Source of the DNA: a virus
Length of the DNA: 64,000 nucleotides
IMG/VR virus record: IMGVR_UViG_3300042554_002381
Coordinates: 1 to 64,000 of that record
Direction: 5' to 3' (one strand)
Shown in pieces: positions 57,101-64,000 of the stretch (within the stretch, counting starts at the first letter, position 1; each line of letters starts with the position of its first letter). Under the pieces are notes generated by a model that had not been told where the DNA came from, ran no database searches, and saw nothing but the letters and a program-made list of their open reading frames with translations. The translations under genes and the position numbers were made by a program.

Positions 57101-59820
57101 TCCTGGGCATGTTTGCAGATGGTATGAAAAAACCTATACCTTCTGCATTGGGCATGAACGAAGAAAACGTAGGCACCACGCTTGTAATGATAGGACTGGG
57201 TCTTTCGCCTACGTTTGCAGTTGGGTTTAACTTCCTACCAGAAGTAAAAAACGCTGTTGAAGCAGTCCAGGCTACTAAGTACGCCATCAGCAGTTCTGAT
57301 GTCAACAGTTCAAAGTTTTTACATCAAGAAGTCAAAAATCAGATTGCAAAACTGGTAAAAGAAAATCCTGGTGTTCTTGAAGAATTGAAAAACGCTGGTG
57401 TTGTTTCTCCTCTTTCTAAGTCTTATGATATTGCACTGAGAAAAGAAAATATTGCACTTAGCTTTAAGGCTCAAAAACTAGATGCCGCCAAGGTTAATAG
57501 CAATACTCTCACTTCTAAAGAAATTGGGTATGATGTCAAAGCTGTAAACAATGACACCAACACAGTTGAAAATTTAAGCGAAGATGCTCAGCGCATCGTT
57601 CTTCTCAGCTACTATGCAAGTCAGGCGCAACAGCAATTTAATGTTCAGAGAGCAGGAAGCATTCTGAACACGTTTAAGAAACTAAACCCCAGGTTTGTAA
57701 CTTTTGACAAGCTACTTAAAAACATGACTGATCTTGCTGAAGACGGCGAGAACAGCATTTTTACAAGTGAGTCTGTAAGCAAAATCTTTGAAGATGACCA
57801 GGTGTTCAAGTATCTTTTTGAGGCCATGCAAGATTTGAATGAGCAGTCTTCTAAGTTGTTTCTGGAAAGAACAAGCTTTTTTGTACCGGTCAAGCAGCTG
57901 TTTGAGGAGGTCTTTGAAGACAAGAGCACCATTGCAAAGATGATCACCAGCTATATTGCTCTTCGTCAGTACCAGCGTTTGATGCCAGGATCCAGAACAA
58001 CGGGCGTTGAGGCTATAGACAACCTGCTTGCACAGGATGATCAAAACCTGCGTGATACATTTAAAGCAGAATATTTTTTTACTAACAATTTAAAGGACGA
58101 AGTAGAACAGATGCTGCAGAAGTATCCTGACAACAAGTTCTTACAGTTATTGGTCAGTGAAAATGGCGACGCTGCTGCTTTTACAGAAAAAGGCGTAAAG
58201 ATCACAGAAAGAGGTCTTAAACTGGTCACTAAAGCAAACATTTCAGGTAGCTACGCATCTAATGTAACAGACGACGCATACGCGCTTATGATCAAAGAAA
58301 ACCTTTTTGCCAAAAAGCTTTTCTATTACGAGCTTGCCAAAACAGGTCTCATGTACAAGTCAGGTTCGTTCTTGCAACTTCTTCCTACAGAGATGATGCG
58401 ACCTTTCTCTCCTTACATCAATGACTTTGTAAAAGCGCTTGAGAATGCAAAGGGTAATCCTGTAAAACTGATGAGTGCTGTAAAAAGCATCTTAGGTAAT
58501 GAAGCCACAGACGCAGACGTGTACAACTTCTTTGACGAGGTCTTCATGCTCATGGCCAATGCAGCCAGCCAGGAGGCAAACAACAACAAGATCAGGATTG
58601 CAAGACAATTCTCTTTTGCAAAAGACAAAAGCTTCATGCAGTCTTTTAGGTTTTCTGAAACAACCACTGAGAAAACAGAGCGTCTTGCTATTGTAAGCAG
58701 TGCTCTGATGCACTTCATGGGTCAAACATCTAAAGACGCGACAAAAGGTTACACGCCTACAAGTAGAAACGCAGCCAATGAGGTGATAAGTGAAATTACA
58801 CTTGATATGTCAAAGCCTGCGTCAATTCCCGAGGTCAATGAAAACACAATGACTGAAATAGGGAAAAACTTTGGCATAAGACCTGTATTTGGCAAACCTG
58901 GCGTTTACAAGTTTCCTTTGATGTTCAAGATTGACAGCAGACAAGGAAGTGTCACATACTTACTGCAAGGTGTAGGTGAACAGGTAGCGTATCAGAACTT
59001 TGGTGAGAGTATGTTCAGGTCTATTACAGGCACTGGCGCGTCCAGTGTAGAAGGCAACATTGCCAAGTACAAGGCTATCCCAGCAGTTGTATCTACTGGA
59101 CTTATGTCACCTATAGGTATGCCTAAGCAAGAGATTGAGAAGTACGTTGCTTACACAACTAACAAAGCAAAGCTTCCTGCTGTTGCTGCACCGGCACCTG
59201 TCGCAACACCTGCTCAACCCGCACCAACTCCTGCAGCACAAGCCGCGCAGGAAGACATGACTGGTACGCAGGATGCTACAGACATGCTTCTCAGCATGAT
59301 GCCAGCAACACCTGTAGAACAACAGACAGAAGCAGCTATTGAACCAGGTCAATTTGTCAAGTTCAACAACGAGACTTTCATAGTGACTAAGATAAACAGT
59401 AATGGTACCGTGCAGGTTTACAATCCCACTTTAGAGGGCCCTGCTTCTAAAAAGTCAGTGTCTGCTTCTAACCTTACAGCGATTCCTGGCAGTAAAGCAC
59501 TCCTGGTAGACTACAAAGGCTCTCAGTATCTGGTGACACCTAAGAACACGATTATCTCTATGACCACCAACAAAGCCATGCAATGGCAAGAGAACAACGG
59601 CGACCGTGTTGCAGTACTTGAACTAGCTTCTCAGAACAAAAATGTGACTATGGACATGAACAATCTGAACCTCACACAACCGGTTGTTGACTATCTTTAC
59701 AACCAGTCTAGCAAGCGTCTTTCTAAAGACAACTTTAGACAAGCTGCTGCTGCAATGATTGCAAACCTCAGAGCTTCTACCCCAACAGATCAGATCCTGG
59801 AAAAAATCAAGTGCCTATAA
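48187..59820 (+). CDS. Giant virion RNA polymerase polyprotein with zincin domain
   Basis: A 3877-residue protein. Residue Asp2699 starts DFDVDSLYG (Asp2699, Asp2701, Asp2703), the DFDxD metal-binding motif of crAss-like single-subunit RNA polymerases; upstream, TRIPTEDKRSMIVLKVVDF (about 2655-2675) matches the double-psi barrel of cellular beta' ('RAPTLHRLGIQAFEP...NADFDGDQ'). Near 988-995 is YHEAFHGVFRYL (His990, Glu991, His994) with AEEILADGFQKYM about 55 residues later, a zincin peptidase plan. Pro/Ala linkers at about 880-910 and 3667-3690 separate domains; an SH3-like domain ends the protein. The polymerase is ejected with the DNA and transcribes early genes (known for phi14:2 gp66). 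Confidence 0.92.
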   Translation: MACQIQTDKYTGIVLDLIRLEPTVYNNFDNAASFILRSGLTPEQKMLSVHNLAHIYAGLADLDSSYYEKGKADQVSSMIAATENPEGYVKILSELYGISKPAELKLDSITKKIEALGGKTVINRADLVGTNGIVTLIKNYFATHSFANLEERTQLLEQLSAALRQQIIDSQMPQDNKDGLESLIGDMFASLDKRSDFIPITEIAQEAQLRNMLVTLANGEMVEAISENEVLYMISNDGSLEALSEDQIVNFKQSRPTDTFQGNSSEHIFYEDTILSSLRVKPVNPEDTAEIFKALNHPQPLTMVRIHAVKVSSVGDQRVERIQNLAQSDPAMAKLANRQHETFENKAQTEYLLSESTGKVVTLSRPKASEQSFVLVGNIIGTDKKFYLYSNDNLTFVSSDNTTERVDFNNPGHLAELKRLSVKTTGAERVELTDQDIETLQDSAKHYQEFVASVQDDLMSEFAGGRTSVDITEQFAQAYQMQSTRPFKTLTPLGKKLESDPSLYKLLTIVNTKTGAKEERQIPFLYNRVQGVLANFQLVDVLDKDERIEHTPQPGAEPVLMNMDDYAKEVLGLNSNSVEKLLKSTDQRQMNVVIKFREGAVPTYNIAENVATMSPVEEFANFIFELGSVLTNSTNRGTDVKNFDVFQYAFKPATSKAVGDKPLYVAFSTTIKGQLQFWIKPAKRDGRYGFMEENKKPYNFLFDEKIITTTAKALSEGKLVKQIQEKFPELAKFDLSKPEDLYEFYRTITVMSRRGSVDALIIDLANAVKEAQERFSQQIRDQVLNKLESQTSEDTRFMQNLREDFTYNGVFKPEFLFFREEKDGNVVPNISFSPRYTPKNGINARTRFASNLNNYMHVDSGARRFVITPKNDVSNLSSIPAPAPAPVTVESPAQIHVQNPVQQPVAPSTIDIPRMPMFSMMAGNVETETDAERLSAVAWLKKTYPQFQLSEFDLSTLIELSSLDGTVLGMFKDRVIYLNNQIKGKGTVYHEAFHGVFRYLMTDPYRAGLVDLVSGMKVHASKFTEESLKEFARKRNYVYDKTRMKQLQAEEILADGFQKYMTDNKKPKGVLGDLMQLLKRLIEMFTGKSNEIDRLYSRVSSGYYTGSVMASEIYDGQAAYEIIEGLVEIENLPGGVGITDRIGSLNSAEQQNELVNMVTYYMLKGYNDKQTFEQNFDRMAKVILDKEYNLDRLIANHPEKRDQILEVLGNTWKNYRFMLGARMLGEVLPDLNNTGNPDYDNLVRPNSVKRNDGAGDSFVDNANGQESKKTLMKLVKANFEKINALVEGKPEQEDTLTADRIDELITDENPAVYNEDDETGSNDQETDSADFDSGLNQYNKLEGVNKEIRRFLALVKYDRVDERLGITLPRLVNGNQMFGVLMSVTSDIEVDNIIDHIKVVAKTARYDGNNLLADDLDNIYSKLQKLTNIDSNGRPQSNQQLYNMMIDALDTTELDFITTTVYTNKKTDPYSGEDMGTSTGNYTIKDQVLFQDTNLRKTNIITSIKTKHASSAKDEAYLKAARDLYDLAKNKIYAGNYILDSAGSNQGQKLEEISTQLHTLMGEVGINVPKSLIRLSLLAIDKIQNNVVHDNAQFSQDVLDHYNNHEQMIAEGIYFEKDFFLSISQILEEAVKNTNNHDAFARYITKDKNAELPVDRFNVILRRAAAYIVKYDPQGIQSTVKDSENKSRYRFVSYTPALRLAQTLRRKGLEETLKEDPYFEQYINDWFKDNPAMGVLLDPKGSATDKAKQELFLRNFRVAMFGGVNQVFDGKFKPGKSFKNIDSKSMYITHLLSFLNRTSHKQVVKDAEGKDTLVEIQTYLRSFSQLESSQTNFLISAMYEQYADNTGMLETKDGHLKITDILTNAVRQEYNRIQREYNKRLERKQVFDAGEKHSLILKFNATHQKDDVTKAEVNSTDLRAYNFIGKIPDFFQANAELVTNDTNTGLRDLAFAGTKFEELPEDVMVTLRNQLNTYAQQALQKHLDRLVELEVLKKDSQPTRTAAGAAFVQKGTDGTITKYTSNLIAPTLIVDGKKEGNVLENKYYKTPKNYGEKLKNTEIPSDEIPAPVEIPAQENMEGFVADAFFNFWANSLTVNDLLDGDSAMNVKDPSDYFKRQKKQLAAGSTPKRGDHKVAYINTIKAFIHETYPMYGPYYNADEILGDERLSENLRDILIADFAKAQSGVKERITDPSTGIERTIKYGDMMREVFDGQSFSTLMHQMDMHDAMGRLSAEAAELMIAKHYRKLTADEISLLERNNIVNNSKKTVTSTRNAYHKQSEVHIDRNDVSVFVIPEEVLVSPERKREYIKKAQDTIHMLYAEVYSLRDAAKEAKIAGLDPAPFMTQIKVNMQEIHKYYKPIPSRKILHDLLNAMEFHQIDHLMDTTASKNATLLPVDIFTESQKLTEGSYINLEMSSMAVDNRYKFLQVETSGVKDTAKFSVQAKALIAADLLNIAEIMRASGRDIAESEQKSMEKVATILRTYQRTLKDVGESNLVNLKTILRKDGDFEVGKIFTLIRTSLESQGAPVNTLKLFDLNVDGTPVHSPNLPGIRNMLEYYFFSQYSKHITDEKRSGFKSIHMSSFGYDLMTDMDGNIIRSEDYRRNSARYPNVKTRPLGVSVETNPDGTKTYFVEVIVPKPQFRNKEHEEFYMKQLTKMFATRIPTEDKRSMIVLKVVDFIDSANLNGIIVPHFVHLLAGSDFDVDSLYGQTLAHYFNADDKPVLYGDYSAYSSEDAGRYTEFVEYMSKDDDVSMLVKSELSKIEALGENYTPSDNAKTLVGYTAERLSEDVDTLKNYDAVLAAFEKLGLPVTLENFLANPKYKKVTRPAFQNANLRSMMDILSNEAVFNYLYINERSSVQAFEDIAEEFGRDVKQMGGGYNHLSIDGVVTTKNISGVYKSGIGIAANINKFVALASQFGLELNSQNVIWQFQNAVEKGKTETGETEYDLTLRKYTNFGTLSEENQRVIASIGNILGMFADGMKKPIPSALGMNEENVGTTLVMIGLGLSPTFAVGFNFLPEVKNAVEAVQATKYAISSSDVNSSKFLHQEVKNQIAKLVKENPGVLEELKNAGVVSPLSKSYDIALRKENIALSFKAQKLDAAKVNSNTLTSKEIGYDVKAVNNDTNTVENLSEDAQRIVLLSYYASQAQQQFNVQRAGSILNTFKKLNPRFVTFDKLLKNMTDLAEDGENSIFTSESVSKIFEDDQVFKYLFEAMQDLNEQSSKLFLERTSFFVPVKQLFEEVFEDKSTIAKMITSYIALRQYQRLMPGSRTTGVEAIDNLLAQDDQNLRDTFKAEYFFTNNLKDEVEQMLQKYPDNKFLQLLVSENGDAAAFTEKGVKITERGLKLVTKANISGSYASNVTDDAYALMIKENLFAKKLFYYELAKTGLMYKSGSFLQLLPTEMMRPFSPYINDFVKALENAKGNPVKLMSAVKSILGNEATDADVYNFFDEVFMLMANAASQEANNNKIRIARQFSFAKDKSFMQSFRFSETTTEKTERLAIVSSALMHFMGQTSKDATKGYTPTSRNAANEVISEITLDMSKPASIPEVNENTMTEIGKNFGIRPVFGKPGVYKFPLMFKIDSRQGSVTYLLQGVGEQVAYQNFGESMFRSITGTGASSVEGNIAKYKAIPAVVSTGLMSPIGMPKQEIEKYVAYTTNKAKLPAVAAPAPVATPAQPAPTPAAQAAQEDMTGTQDATDMLLSMMPATPVEQQTEAAIEPGQFVKFNNETFIVTKINSNGTVQVYNPTLEGPASKKSVSASNLTAIPGSKALLVDYKGSQYLVTPKNTIISMTTNKAMQWQENNGDRVAVLELASQNKNVTMDMNNLNLTQPVVDYLYNQSSKRLSKDNFRQAAAAMIANLRASTPTDQILEKIKCL

Positions 59821-59823
59821 TCT

Positions 59824-62800
59824 ATGAACACATGTCCTAATCCCAACAGTCCTGAGTGGAAGCGTCTTGTTGATGCTTTAGGTGAAGGTAACGCTATGAC
59901 GGCTTACACCCTGAACAACAATGAGACACCTGATGTTTATGACGCACAAAGGCTTTTGGCTGGTCTGAAAGCTGAAGAAAAAGATGAGCAGATTAGCAAA
60001 AGCTCAGATGAGTTTAAGCTGGAGCGTGCCAAAGCTCAACTGACAATGCTTCAGCGTGCCAGGTTTAATGCGAAACCTTTGCAAAGAGTGACGCTTGACA
60101 AGCTTATGGAAATGAACATGCGGCAACAGGAGTTTTTGCGTGAGAACATTCAACTGGTTAAAAACGGCATGCCTCCCAAAAAGACGGTCAGTGTTTCAAA
60201 CTTTATTGGTGCCTCTGACTTCAAAGGAGATCCTTCTAAGTATGAAGCGTTCAAACTGTTTGGTACGTTTATGCACGAAGCTTTAGAGCTTGCACAGGTA
60301 GAAAGTCTTACATCTGGTGTTGCCATTTATGATGTAATGACACAAGAGTTCTTTGACAACGCGCTAAAGAACTACAAAGAAAAGTATCCTTTCAATATTG
60401 ATAACCTCACTGAACAAGCCATGTTTGAAATGGCGCGGGGTCTTGCTATGCACATTACAGTCTTTAATGACAAAGGCTTTATGATTCTGCCAGAGGTTAC
60501 TATTACAGGTACCACAAAGACAGGCAGCATGGTGGTGGGTCGTCTTGACTTGCTCTTGATTGACTCTCAAGGACGTGTAAACGTGTTTGACTTTAAGACC
60601 AAGAAGGTTAAGCGCCTTATGGAAACAAACCCAGATGGCACAAGGTCTATAAACGTAGACGGTGCACTGGTTCATCTTGCAGAAAAGACCTTTACTGTAG
60701 ACAACAAACCTGGTACAGAGGCAGCATTCAAAGGCACCAACCGGTCAGCCTATGACACCTGGACTTTGCAATTGAAGGTCTATGAAAACATGCTGATACA
60801 AAATGGCCTGGAGGTCAATGATCAAAGCATTGTGGCACTGATGTATGAGACAGACGATGATGGCAAGTTTGAAGGTGCCGCCATACATGTCTTTGATGAG
60901 AAGTACTACTACGACTATGCAAAAGGCGCCAATGTTCCCAACAACAACGGGTATTGGAAAACAGAACCCACTTTTGGCTATCAGAAACTTGATTCTTTCA
61001 GAAAAACTGTAGATCAGCAGATTCCTATTTCTGAAGAAGCTCAGGCAGAATCAAAAAGAAAAGCTCTCATCAGCGATCTTAAAATCACCAAAGAACAGAA
61101 CACTGCCCTGAAGACCAAGATACAGGGTGCCATTACCACAGAGCTTAACGATACACTGATACAGATTGAAAAACTCAAAAGAGAGGGTAATGACACAGTG
61201 TTGCTGGCAGCACTTGAAACCCGTCGCAGTACACTGCGCACCTACCAGGATATTGTAGGTAAAGTGACAGACGACAGTGAGCTATCTTTTGCGTATAATT
61301 TCTCCAATCTTTTGGACACAGTTGAGCGTGACGTTCTCAGGCTAAGCAACCTTGCAGACAACGCAATGAAAAACTTTAAGCTGTCTCCTGACCTGGCGGT
61401 CAGTAAAGAAGGACAGGAAATATTGAGGATCTATCAGATGAGCAACTCTCTTGGTCTGGTCTTTGATCTTTTACAAGACACCATTACTGAAGCGCGTAAA
61501 AATACTGAAAACGCTTTTGTCGTAAGTGAGTTGATTGATGATAGATTCACTGCTATCCATGGAGCACTTAACAATATTGAAGCAGCATTTTCATATACTG
61601 CCTTGCACAATGCTGTGCAGGTTTTGAAAGTTCCAGGAGAAAAGATATTTACCAACGTAAACACAGAACTCAAGGAAGTTCTTGAGCTTGAAATAAAAAA
61701 GCTTGAGGAGCAGCTTAAAAAACTGGAAGAAGGCAAGTCAGCATCAGTTCTGAAAGCTTTTAAACACAACGCGCTGATGTTTATGGACAGCTCTTACAAA
61801 AAGCGTGTGGCTGAGAAACTTTCACAAAATGGTTTAGAACCAGGTGTACTGGTTCAGATGGAAAACTTGCAACGCCAGATCCTGCAGAAAAAAGCACTGC
61901 TGGAGAGCGGATACATGTTCAATGATGAGTTTTTGAAAAAGTACATTGAAGGCATCAGAGATCCTAATGCTCAGAACTATGCAGGCCGTCAGGGTACTTT
62001 CTCTGGCTCAGGGTTTTTCCGTAACACATATATGGACCAGTTTATTTCTTCTGCGTCCAACTCTGAACTGGCGATCAGTGCGTTCACCATTATGCTCAAG
62101 AATGCAGAAGCTGAGGCGCGTCTTGCTATTCAGAACAACTTTGCGTCTATGCAGTTTGACCAGAAGCGTGACGCACTTTTACAACGATACACTGTAGAGG
62201 AGCTTAATGACCTGATGTCTGAGTATCGCGACCACACGTTTTTGAACAGCAACGGTGAGCTAGAAACAGTACGCCGTCTTTACATGAGCGCACCTTATAC
62301 AGAAGCCTATAAAAACACGTTCAAAGAGTACAACCTTAAGTTGCAGATTTTCAGAAAAGAGATGTCCAATCTCAAAGCTGAAAGCCACAAGAAAGCTAAC
62401 ACGCCGGAGGGTCCTGCAGCCAAGCAGGTTTACCTGGACAAGGTTGCGGAGTATGAGCAGTACAAAGACCAGTACTTGCAATGGATGATAGACAACGCAC
62501 AGCTTCCTTATACAGAAGCTTTTTACTCTTTGCAGAAAGCCTTGCCTCAGTCTATCCGCGAGGAGTTGCAGAAACGCTACTTTGAAATGGAGACCATTGT
62601 CTATGACGTAGGTAAAGGCAATGAAATACTTCTGGAAGAGTACGACTTTGAGCGTATTCAAGAACTTGAACAGGAGATCAGAACCCTGCGCCAACAGGCT
62701 AAAGAAATGAGCCCTGAGTACGCGCAGTACATGGACCAGCTCAATGATCTTTATGAGTATGATGTCAATATCAACTTTTATGAGCGCATGCGCGACAGCG

Positions 62801-64000
62801 CCATGGTACGCTACAAAGACTCACACCCTGAGCTTTGGGAAAAGTGGCAAAAGACCAACGAGGTACAGCGTCCAACAAAAAGACCTGAATTGCCTAAAGA
62901 ACTAACGCGCGGCACTAATGTCATGTACCAGGATCAGATCTGGACAGTTGTCACAGAACGCGCAGCAGGATCAGTAGACCTGGTCAATGAGGACGGTGAA
63001 ACTGTGGTAGCTATGCGTGAGGATCTGCAGATGCTTAACTGGCATGAACAACTGGGGCTTCTTTATGAAGCCAAAGCAGCCATTGCAGGCAGTGATCCTG
63101 AGATACAAGAGCTGATGGAAGAACGTCGCGCCATTCTGCGTCAGTACAAAGTGGGAGGACGTCTGCAGCCCAAGTTTATGAGCGAGGATCATGTGACAAG
63201 ACTTGATGAAATTGCAGGTCTGATAGAAGAGATCATGTTGGAAAAGAGAAACACCGGTATGCTGGATATTCAGCAGAAAGCACAACTTGTTCAGATATCC
63301 AATGAAATCAAGAAGATCTCTGAGAAACGTCTTGCACAGGGATACCTAGATACTTTTGATGAAAAACTCAAGATTCTCTACGCCGCACAGCGTGAGATGA
63401 TCACTGCAGAAAATGATCTTGCTACAGCGACTACCAAGGCAGACAAAAAAGAAATTGATGCAGCACAAACTGCTTTAAGCAAAGCAGAGGCTAATTTCAG
63501 TAAAAAGGAAAAAGAGTTTCGCACCTGGTACAATCTGCATCACAATAACAAATACCAGTCTGTCAGCACAGGTTATGATGTAAGGCAAAATGCACTGCCT
63601 AAGTCATACAACTTTGAGAACCTGCCAGTTGAGTCTTTGTATTCCTTGTACATGGAGACAGTGCCGCATCCTAAATACAAAATCAAGCGCATCAAAGAAA
63701 GCGCCAAGAACCCTGACTTTTTACAGAGTCCTGAAGGTATCCCCATGCCTAAGGCGGTGATGCAAAACAGCAATGGTCAGTATGTAATACGTCCAGGCTT
63801 TGAGAGTTCTCCAAACATTTCTGACAAGTACAGAAAGCTTATGGCAGACCCAGAGCTGTTTAGTTTCTACAACGACACCATGACCATGTACTTTGACATT
63901 CAGCAAAAAGTAGAAGGTCGCAAGATGGGTTACCTAGTGCCAGGTTTTACTGCAAGCACCGTTGAGAATATTGCCAGAAAAGGTCTTGTAGGGTCACTGA
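59824..64000 (+). CDS. Giant virion protein with N-terminal PD-(D/E)XK nuclease (partial)
   Basis: The frame opens at ATG 59824, 3 bases after the polymerase stop, and runs off the right edge after 1392 codons. Residues about 130-330 form a RecB-like nuclease: GTFMHEALEL with His151, GRLDLLLID with Asp242, VNVFDFKTKK with Asp256 and Lys258, and YDTWTLQLKVYENM with the Q-x3-Y-type helix near 316. The catalytic set is complete. The rest is long charged helices, with an SH3-like module near residues 1030-1075 (GTNVMYQDQIWTVVTERAAG) similar to the end of the polymerase. It is probably a packaged, ejected protein; the nuclease could attack host DNA or process the phage genome. Confidence 0.85.
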   Translation, partial: MNTCPNPNSPEWKRLVDALGEGNAMTAYTLNNNETPDVYDAQRLLAGLKAEEKDEQISKSSDEFKLERAKAQLTMLQRARFNAKPLQRVTLDKLMEMNMRQQEFLRENIQLVKNGMPPKKTVSVSNFIGASDFKGDPSKYEAFKLFGTFMHEALELAQVESLTSGVAIYDVMTQEFFDNALKNYKEKYPFNIDNLTEQAMFEMARGLAMHITVFNDKGFMILPEVTITGTTKTGSMVVGRLDLLLIDSQGRVNVFDFKTKKVKRLMETNPDGTRSINVDGALVHLAEKTFTVDNKPGTEAAFKGTNRSAYDTWTLQLKVYENMLIQNGLEVNDQSIVALMYETDDDGKFEGAAIHVFDEKYYYDYAKGANVPNNNGYWKTEPTFGYQKLDSFRKTVDQQIPISEEAQAESKRKALISDLKITKEQNTALKTKIQGAITTELNDTLIQIEKLKREGNDTVLLAALETRRSTLRTYQDIVGKVTDDSELSFAYNFSNLLDTVERDVLRLSNLADNAMKNFKLSPDLAVSKEGQEILRIYQMSNSLGLVFDLLQDTITEARKNTENAFVVSELIDDRFTAIHGALNNIEAAFSYTALHNAVQVLKVPGEKIFTNVNTELKEVLELEIKKLEEQLKKLEEGKSASVLKAFKHNALMFMDSSYKKRVAEKLSQNGLEPGVLVQMENLQRQILQKKALLESGYMFNDEFLKKYIEGIRDPNAQNYAGRQGTFSGSGFFRNTYMDQFISSASNSELAISAFTIMLKNAEAEARLAIQNNFASMQFDQKRDALLQRYTVEELNDLMSEYRDHTFLNSNGELETVRRLYMSAPYTEAYKNTFKEYNLKLQIFRKEMSNLKAESHKKANTPEGPAAKQVYLDKVAEYEQYKDQYLQWMIDNAQLPYTEAFYSLQKALPQSIREELQKRYFEMETIVYDVGKGNEILLEEYDFERIQELEQEIRTLRQQAKEMSPEYAQYMDQLNDLYEYDVNINFYERMRDSAMVRYKDSHPELWEKWQKTNEVQRPTKRPELPKELTRGTNVMYQDQIWTVVTERAAGSVDLVNEDGETVVAMREDLQMLNWHEQLGLLYEAKAAIAGSDPEIQELMEERRAILRQYKVGGRLQPKFMSEDHVTRLDEIAGLIEEIMLEKRNTGMLDIQQKAQLVQISNEIKKISEKRLAQGYLDTFDEKLKILYAAQREMITAENDLATATTKADKKEIDAAQTALSKAEANFSKKEKEFRTWYNLHHNNKYQSVSTGYDVRQNALPKSYNFENLPVESLYSLYMETVPHPKYKIKRIKESAKNPDFLQSPEGIPMPKAVMQNSNGQYVIRPGFESSPNISDKYRKLMADPELFSFYNDTMTMYFDIQQKVEGRKMGYLVPGFTASTVENIARKGLVGSL

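Noticed and set aside
1-64000. Stop-codon reassignment (reported in some crAss-like phages)
   Set aside because: Genes end with TAA, TGA and TAG at expected lengths, and none of these occurs in-frame within the large genes.

Overview
The window looks like about 64 kb of a crAss-like phage genome (tailed podovirus, order Crassvirales) that infects a member of the Bacteroidota. The evidence is the set and order of genes: IHF/HU-like protein, PD-(D/E)XK nuclease, large terminase, portal, scaffold-like protein, major capsid protein, ring/adaptor-type proteins, a nozzle/'muzzle'-type protein, three 'cargo'-type virion proteins, and then several giant virion ORFs. One of those, 3877 codons long, carries the DFDxD active-site motif of the crAss-like virion RNA polymerase. 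Promoters fit the Bacteroidota form (TTTG, about 20 nt, TAnnTTTG). Start codons are preceded by A/C-rich AACCC leaders rather than Shine-Dalgarno sequences. TAA, TGA and TAG all end genes, so the code looks standard. No integrase, repressor or lysogeny module is visible.

Layout. Positions 1-3295 are a leftward block of small early-type genes: a partial gene at the edge, a PhoH-like ATPase, a membrane protein, two zinc-binding proteins and a PRTase-like protein. Positions 3296-3401 are a divergent promoter region built on an inverted repeat. Everything to the right is on the plus strand. 3.4-4.7 kb holds a small cassette with tRNA-Thr(UGU), a GroES-like protein, a coiled-coil protein, a tRNA-Met(CAU) followed by a terminator, and an unexplained three-hairpin stretch. 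4.65-7.3 kb holds a DNA-binding/packaging accessory set (winged-helix-like, IHF-like, zinc ribbon, PD-(D/E)XK nuclease). 7.3-19.1 kb is the head module (TerL, portal, scaffold, capsid protein, Dps-like protein and minor structural proteins), closed by a strong terminator. 19.2-23.5 kb encodes cysteine-rich fibre-type proteins with fibronectin-III-like domains and ends at a second terminator. 23.7-27.8 kb has a metallophosphoesterase, ring/adaptor-type proteins and a small zincin. 27.8-64 kb is one long run of very large virion genes: muzzle, a peptidoglycan-processing multidomain protein, two GG-motif cargo proteins, two internal proteins, the giant polymerase, and a nuclease-bearing giant gene that runs off the right edge.

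How it works together (inference from family knowledge). Capsid and portal genes build the head. Ring and muzzle proteins build the short tail. Cell-wall enzymes in a virion protein open the envelope. The giant polymerase and the other large internal proteins are packaged and ejected with the DNA to start early transcription, probably of the leftward block. The most unusual points are the FN3 domains that appear split between adjacent ORFs at the same A/B strand boundary, a Dps-like protein with four ferroxidase ligands at the correct spacing, an L,D-transpeptidase/LysM/transglycosylase fusion, a nuclease domain at the N-terminus of a giant virion gene, two structured-RNA candidates, an 11-bp repeat array fused to a start codon, and a family of related promoter motifs.
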